This document shows, piece after piece, positions 5,234-8,126 of a stretch of 8,126 nucleotides of DNA. Source of the stretch: an uncultured Chlorobiales bacterium (GTDB taxonomy: Bacteria; Bacteroidota; Chlorobiia; Chlorobiales; Thermochlorobacteraceae). The notes beneath the pieces were generated by a model, which saw only the letters and a program-made list of their open reading frames with translations, was not told the origin of the DNA and made no database searches. The translations under genes and the position numbers were made by a program. The number at the start of each line of letters is the position of its first letter. Positions within the stretch are counted from its first letter, which is position 1. The stretch lies in the NCBI GenBank assembly GCA_937959145.1, contig CALGMC010000166.1, positions 1 through 8,126 of the forward strand, given 5' to 3'.

Positions 5234-7042
5234 ATGCCCGATATTGTGACGGAAAGAACGGCACTCGACCCCAAAGCCATCGCCGAAAAGTGGCGCACAA
5301 TTATTTTCGGAATTATCGACCATGCCTTTGAGCCGATTGTCAATATCCACACCGGCGCAACCTTCGGCTACGAAGCCCTGCTCCGAAACTATCAAGCGGC
5401 AGGCTTCGAGACCATTTGGGAATTTTTTGAAACAGCCTACAAAGAAGGCGCACTCTATCAAGTCGAACTGCTCCTGCGCGAAAGAGCGATTGAAAAATTT
5501 TGTCGTTCAGGACTCCAAGAGCGCATTAAACTCTTTCTCAATGTCGATAATCGTGTGCTCGAAATGTCCGATTATCAACAAGGCAATACCGCGAAACTTC
5601 TCGCGCGATACAAATTGCCTGCAAGTGCGATTTGCTTCGAGATTTCCGAAATGCACCGCCTTAGCGGAAGCGACGCCGTCATGCAAATTCTGCATCTGAC
5701 CAAAAGCCAAAACTATAAAATCGCCATCGACGACTTCGGCACAGGCTTTTCAGGCTTTCAACTGATGTATTATGCCAGCGCAGATTTCATCAAAATCGAC
5801 CGATTCTTCATCTCCAACATCTCGAACGATTCTAAAAAACGCTTCTTCGTCGCCAGCATTATCAACATGGCGCACCTTTTGGGCATTACCGTCATTGCCG
5901 AAGGCATCGAGACCGAACAGGAATTTTACATCTGCCGCGATTTAGGGTGCGACCTCATTCAAGGGCATTACATTCAAAAAGCCACGACCGATATACGCGA
6001 GATGAAAACCAAATACGAAGTGGTGGAAATGCTTGTCAGAAAAGACCGCCGCAAAGTCTCACAAGACCAAGAAATTATTTACAATCAATCCGAGTATATC
6101 CCGCAAATTCCGATTACGGCGACAATGGAAGAAGTCTTCAACAAGTTTTTGGAATTTGATAATTACAGTTTCTTTCCTGTTACGACCGAAAACAACGAGC
6201 CGGTCGGCATTGTGCGCGAAAAGGACTTAAAAGCCTACACCTACTCAATGTATGGGCGTCAGCTCTTGAAGAATAAATCGTTTGGAAAAACGCTTCGCGA
6301 TTTCATTATCAAATGTCCGATTGTCGACATCAATACGAAGGCGGAAAAGATGTTAGAGATTTTTTCCGTCGGTGAAACGGTCGAGGGCATCATCGTTACG
6401 GCGCAGATGGAGTATATCGGATTTCTAAGCGCGAAAGCCCTCTTGCGCGTTTTGAACGAAAAGAATCTTATGGCGGCGCGCGACCAAAATCCGCTCACGA
6501 AATTGCCGGGCAATACGCTCATTTACGGCTATGTGTCGGAAGCCCTCGTCGATGTTGAATCCGATTACACGCTCGTTTATTACGACTTCGATAACTTCAA
6601 ACCCTACAACGACCGCTACGGCTTCCGCAATGGTGACCGCGTGATTCTGCTCTTTTCTGAAATTCTTCAAAAGCGATTTTCGCGCGAAAACTGCTTCGTC
6701 GGACATATCGGCGGCGACGACTTCTTCGTTGGTTTCAAAAATCTTCGCTTCGAAGAAGCCCATGAACTCACGGCAATGGCAATTCAAGAATTTACCGAAG
6801 GCGTGAAGCCTTACTACGACGAAGTCGACCGAACACGCGGCTACATCGAGTCCAAAGACCGTGACGGGAAGTTGAGACAGTTTCCACTGCTTACCGTCAG
6901 TGCGGCGATGCTTGAAATTCCGAAACATCGTAATCCGCTCACGATGGACGAAATCAGCGCGGTTCTTGCCGAAATGAAAAAAGGCGCGAAAGGAACACAA
7001 GGCGGAATTTGCGGTTCAACCGTTCATCAACTTCCCTCATAA
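5234..7042 (+). CDS. EAL-CBS-GGDDF c-di-GMP signalling protein
   Basis: This is a 602-residue soluble protein. The EAL phosphodiesterase domain (about 25-255) keeps the usual metal and catalytic residues: E47 of EALLR, N103, E136, D166-D167 in DDFGTG, K187, E223 and Q243. c-di-GMP hydrolysis to pGpG is therefore plausible. Residues about 285-410 form a CBS pair, which in other proteins binds adenosine nucleotides or related ligands. The C-terminal GGDEF-like domain (about 415-585) has DFDNF (451-455) and GGDDF (493-497), so the last acidic residue of the signature is Asp rather than Glu. Its I-site position reads RENC (484-487), not RxxD, so product inhibition is unlikely. The cyclase half may be weakly active or a GTP sensor. 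The order EAL-CBS-GGDEF is the reverse of the common GGDEF-EAL layout, and I recall a family with this arrangement. No membrane segment is seen. The start has no Shine-Dalgarno, and no convincing promoter lies in the 97-nt gap. Confidence 0.93.
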   Translation: MPDIVTERTALDPKAIAEKWRTIIFGIIDHAFEPIVNIHTGATFGYEALLRNYQAAGFETIWEFFETAYKEGALYQVELLLRERAIEKFCRSGLQERIKLFLNVDNRVLEMSDYQQGNTAKLLARYKLPASAICFEISEMHRLSGSDAVMQILHLTKSQNYKIAIDDFGTGFSGFQLMYYASADFIKIDRFFISNISNDSKKRFFVASIINMAHLLGITVIAEGIETEQEFYICRDLGCDLIQGHYIQKATTDIREMKTKYEVVEMLVRKDRRKVSQDQEIIYNQSEYIPQIPITATMEEVFNKFLEFDNYSFFPVTTENNEPVGIVREKDLKAYTYSMYGRQLLKNKSFGKTLRDFIIKCPIVDINTKAEKMLEIFSVGETVEGIIVTAQMEYIGFLSAKALLRVLNEKNLMAARDQNPLTKLPGNTLIYGYVSEALVDVESDYTLVYYDFDNFKPYNDRYGFRNGDRVILLFSEILQKRFSRENCFVGHIGGDDFFVGFKNLRFEEAHELTAMAIQEFTEGVKPYYDEVDRTRGYIESKDRDGKLRQFPLLTVSAAMLEIPKHRNPLTMDEISAVLAEMKKGAKGTQGGICGSTVHQLPS

Positions 7043-7046
7043 AATT

Positions 7047-7910
7047 TCATTTCTCAAACGGCTTGCCGATTTCGCGCGGCGGAACGGATTTGCCAATAAA
7101 GCCCACCAGCACCAAGAGTGTAACGACGTAAGGAAGCGACTGCACAAGTTGCGTCGGAATGGCATCGCTTTGTAGGTTGAGTTGTAAGGCTTCAGCGGAG
7201 GCGAAAAGCACGCTTGCCGTTGCCGCGCCTAAGGGAAGCCACTTGCCGATAATCATTGCCGCAAGAGAAATGTAGCCTCTGCCTGCAATCATGCCGTCGG
7301 TGAAACTGTGTTGCTGAAAGGCAAGGAATGCGCCTGCAATCGCCGCTAAAAAGCCCGAAATCAGCACGGCTTGATAGCGCATGGTCGAAACGGAAATGCC
7401 AAGTGTGGCGGCGGCTTCGGCGTTTTCTCCAACGGCGCGCAAACGCAAGCCAAAGGGCGTTTTGAAGAAAATGAAGTGCGAAAGGGGAATCGCAATAAGC
7501 GCGAACAGAAAAATCGGGTCAATCAAGACAGAGGGCGCGTCAATGCCCGCGATTCGCTCCGAATTGGACGCACTCCCGAACAGAACGCGCAGAAAAAACT
7601 TTGTAATCCCAACGGCTAAAATGTTCAGCGCAATCCCTGAAACAATTTGATTGGCTTTGAAGGTAACGGTTACAAGCGCGTGAAGCGCGGCAAATAAAAG
7701 TCCGAGCACGACTGCTACGCCCACGCCCACGAGTGCCGAGCCTGTGTAGAACTGCCCTATCGTTGCGCCAAACGCGCCGATGAGCATTAAGCCCTCGAGC
7801 GCAAGGTTAATGACGCCGCTTCGCTCTGAATAAGTCGCCCCCAGCGAGGTGAGCAAATACGGCACCGCAATTCGGCAGACTTGAAGAAAGAAAATGATAG
7901 CAAGTTCCAT
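7047..7910 (-). CDS. ABC importer permease, nucleoside/simple-sugar type (BPD_transp_2)
   Basis: This 287-residue integral inner-membrane protein has about eight hydrophobic segments. Family landmarks are SERSGVINLALEG (28-40), NQIVSGIALN (87-96), the cytoplasmic coupling loop TPFGLRLRAVGENAEAAATL (151-170) and GRGYISLAAMIIGKW (210-224). This matches the second permease of BmpA/NupQ (YufQ)-type nucleoside importers, which need another permease, an ATPase with two nucleotide domains and a lipoprotein. None of these partners is visible here. The gene upstream on this strand is cut off by a terminator, and downstream lies a convergent gene. The substrate is assigned only by family. The start at 7910 fits the conserved N-terminus, with no Shine-Dalgarno. 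Its stop lies 4 nt from the EAL gene's stop, leaving no room for a terminator between them. Confidence 0.9.
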   Translation of the reverse strand: MELAIIFFLQVCRIAVPYLLTSLGATYSERSGVINLALEGLMLIGAFGATIGQFYTGSALVGVGVAVVLGLLFAALHALVTVTFKANQIVSGIALNILAVGITKFFLRVLFGSASNSERIAGIDAPSVLIDPIFLFALIAIPLSHFIFFKTPFGLRLRAVGENAEAAATLGISVSTMRYQAVLISGFLAAIAGAFLAFQQHSFTDGMIAGRGYISLAAMIIGKWLPLGAATASVLFASAEALQLNLQSDAIPTQLVQSLPYVVTLLVLVGFIGKSVPPREIGKPFEK

Positions 7911-7966
7911 GCACGGTTTGTTGAGAAGTTAAGCAGGAAGTTACAATCAGGGCGTGTGAATGTGCA

Positions 7967-7996
7967 ATAATACACTGAAAGCCAGAACGAAAACAA
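7967..7996 (-). promoter_or_regulatory. Tentative promoter for the permease gene
   Basis: On the minus strand, TTGTTT (7996-7991) is followed after 18 bp by TATTAT (7972-7967), a five-of-six match to the -10 consensus. It lies directly after the upstream gene's terminator and about 57 nt before the permease ATG. The -35 is weak. Confidence 0.35.
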
Positions 7997-7997
7997 A

Positions 7998-8025
7998 AAA
8001 GGCGACTCATTGCTGAATCGCCTTT
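7998..8025 (-). terminator. Rho-independent terminator of the upstream minus-strand gene
   Basis: AAAGGCGA (7998-8005) and TCGCCTTT (8018-8025) form a perfect 8-bp stem. Inside it, TCA/TGA can pair around a TTGC loop. On the minus strand the stem runs into TTTTTTG then TTTT, a good U tract. It begins 24 nt after the stop of the gene at 8049-8126 and separates that gene from the permease. Confidence 0.85.
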
Positions 8026-8048
8026 CAAAAAGATGCGTGTGAGCGCGA

Positions 8049-8126
8049 TTACTTCTTGTCTGCTTCGAGCGAGTCTTTCTTTGCCAAGAGTTCTTCCTTC
8101 GTTTCTGGGAAGTTCGGGTCGGCGAC
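8049..8126 (-). CDS. C-terminal 25 codons of an unidentified protein (truncated by window edge)
   Basis: On the minus strand the frame is open from the right edge and ends with TAA at 8051-8049. The tail is highly charged and probably helical (FPETKEELLAKKDSLEADKK at its end). A strong terminator follows 24 nt later, which supports this being a real gene end. The sequence is too short to identify a family. Confidence 0.65.
   Translation of the reverse strand, partial: VADPNFPETKEELLAKKDSLEADKK

Noticed and set aside
6425..7000. 191-codon minus-strand frame opposite the GGDDF domain
   Set aside because: It has no recognisable domain and overlaps strongly conserved GGDEF-type coding sequence; it is an antisense shadow.

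Overview
The window is an ordinary-looking chromosomal stretch with moderate GC. It has seven substantial genes, two of them well-formed c-di-GMP proteins, and one clear surprise: a TPP (thiamine pyrophosphate) riboswitch at about 3232-3315. The riboswitch leads not into thiamine genes but into a short-chain dehydrogenase (SDR) followed by an alpha/beta hydrolase. The organism is probably of the Bacteroidota/Chlorobiota lineage. The first gene resembles a Mg-chelatase-like AAA ATPase I associate with that group, and none of the assigned starts has a convincing Shine-Dalgarno sequence. At least one promoter nevertheless fits the classical sigma70 pattern (TTAACA-N16-TATAAT). The taxonomic call is an inference and is not decisive.

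Layout. 2-1153 (+): the 3' part of a Mg-chelatase/MoxR-like AAA+ ATPase, truncated by the window edge. 1154-1357: intergenic, with a small hairpin and a good -10 box. 1358-2482 (+): a PAS-like/coiled-coil/GGEEF diguanylate cyclase with an intact inhibitory site. 2538-2564: a bidirectional terminator between convergent genes. 2597-3037 (-): a small secreted protein resembling the surface-adhesin E family, with a strong promoter overlapped by a palindrome. 3038-3433: a divergent regulatory region holding that promoter, the TPP riboswitch and a 118-nt leader. 3434-4204 and 4276-5136 (+): the SDR and the alpha/beta hydrolase, probably one transcript under the riboswitch. 5234-7042 (+): an EAL-CBS-GGDDF protein. 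7047-7910 (-): an ABC importer permease of the nucleoside/sugar type, converging on the EAL gene with only 4 nt between stops. 7998-8025: a terminator for a minus-strand gene whose last 25 codons are at 8049-8126.

How it fits together. The riboswitch ties the SDR, and probably the hydrolase, to cellular TPP level. This suggests an uncharacterised role near thiamine metabolism, salvage or a TPP-dependent pathway. The 3' conserved core of the aptamer can also pair with a sequence just before a T6 run in the leader, which suggests a transcription-attenuation switch. The two c-di-GMP proteins bracket this region but need not share its regulation. No mobile element, CRISPR array, tRNA or rRNA was seen.
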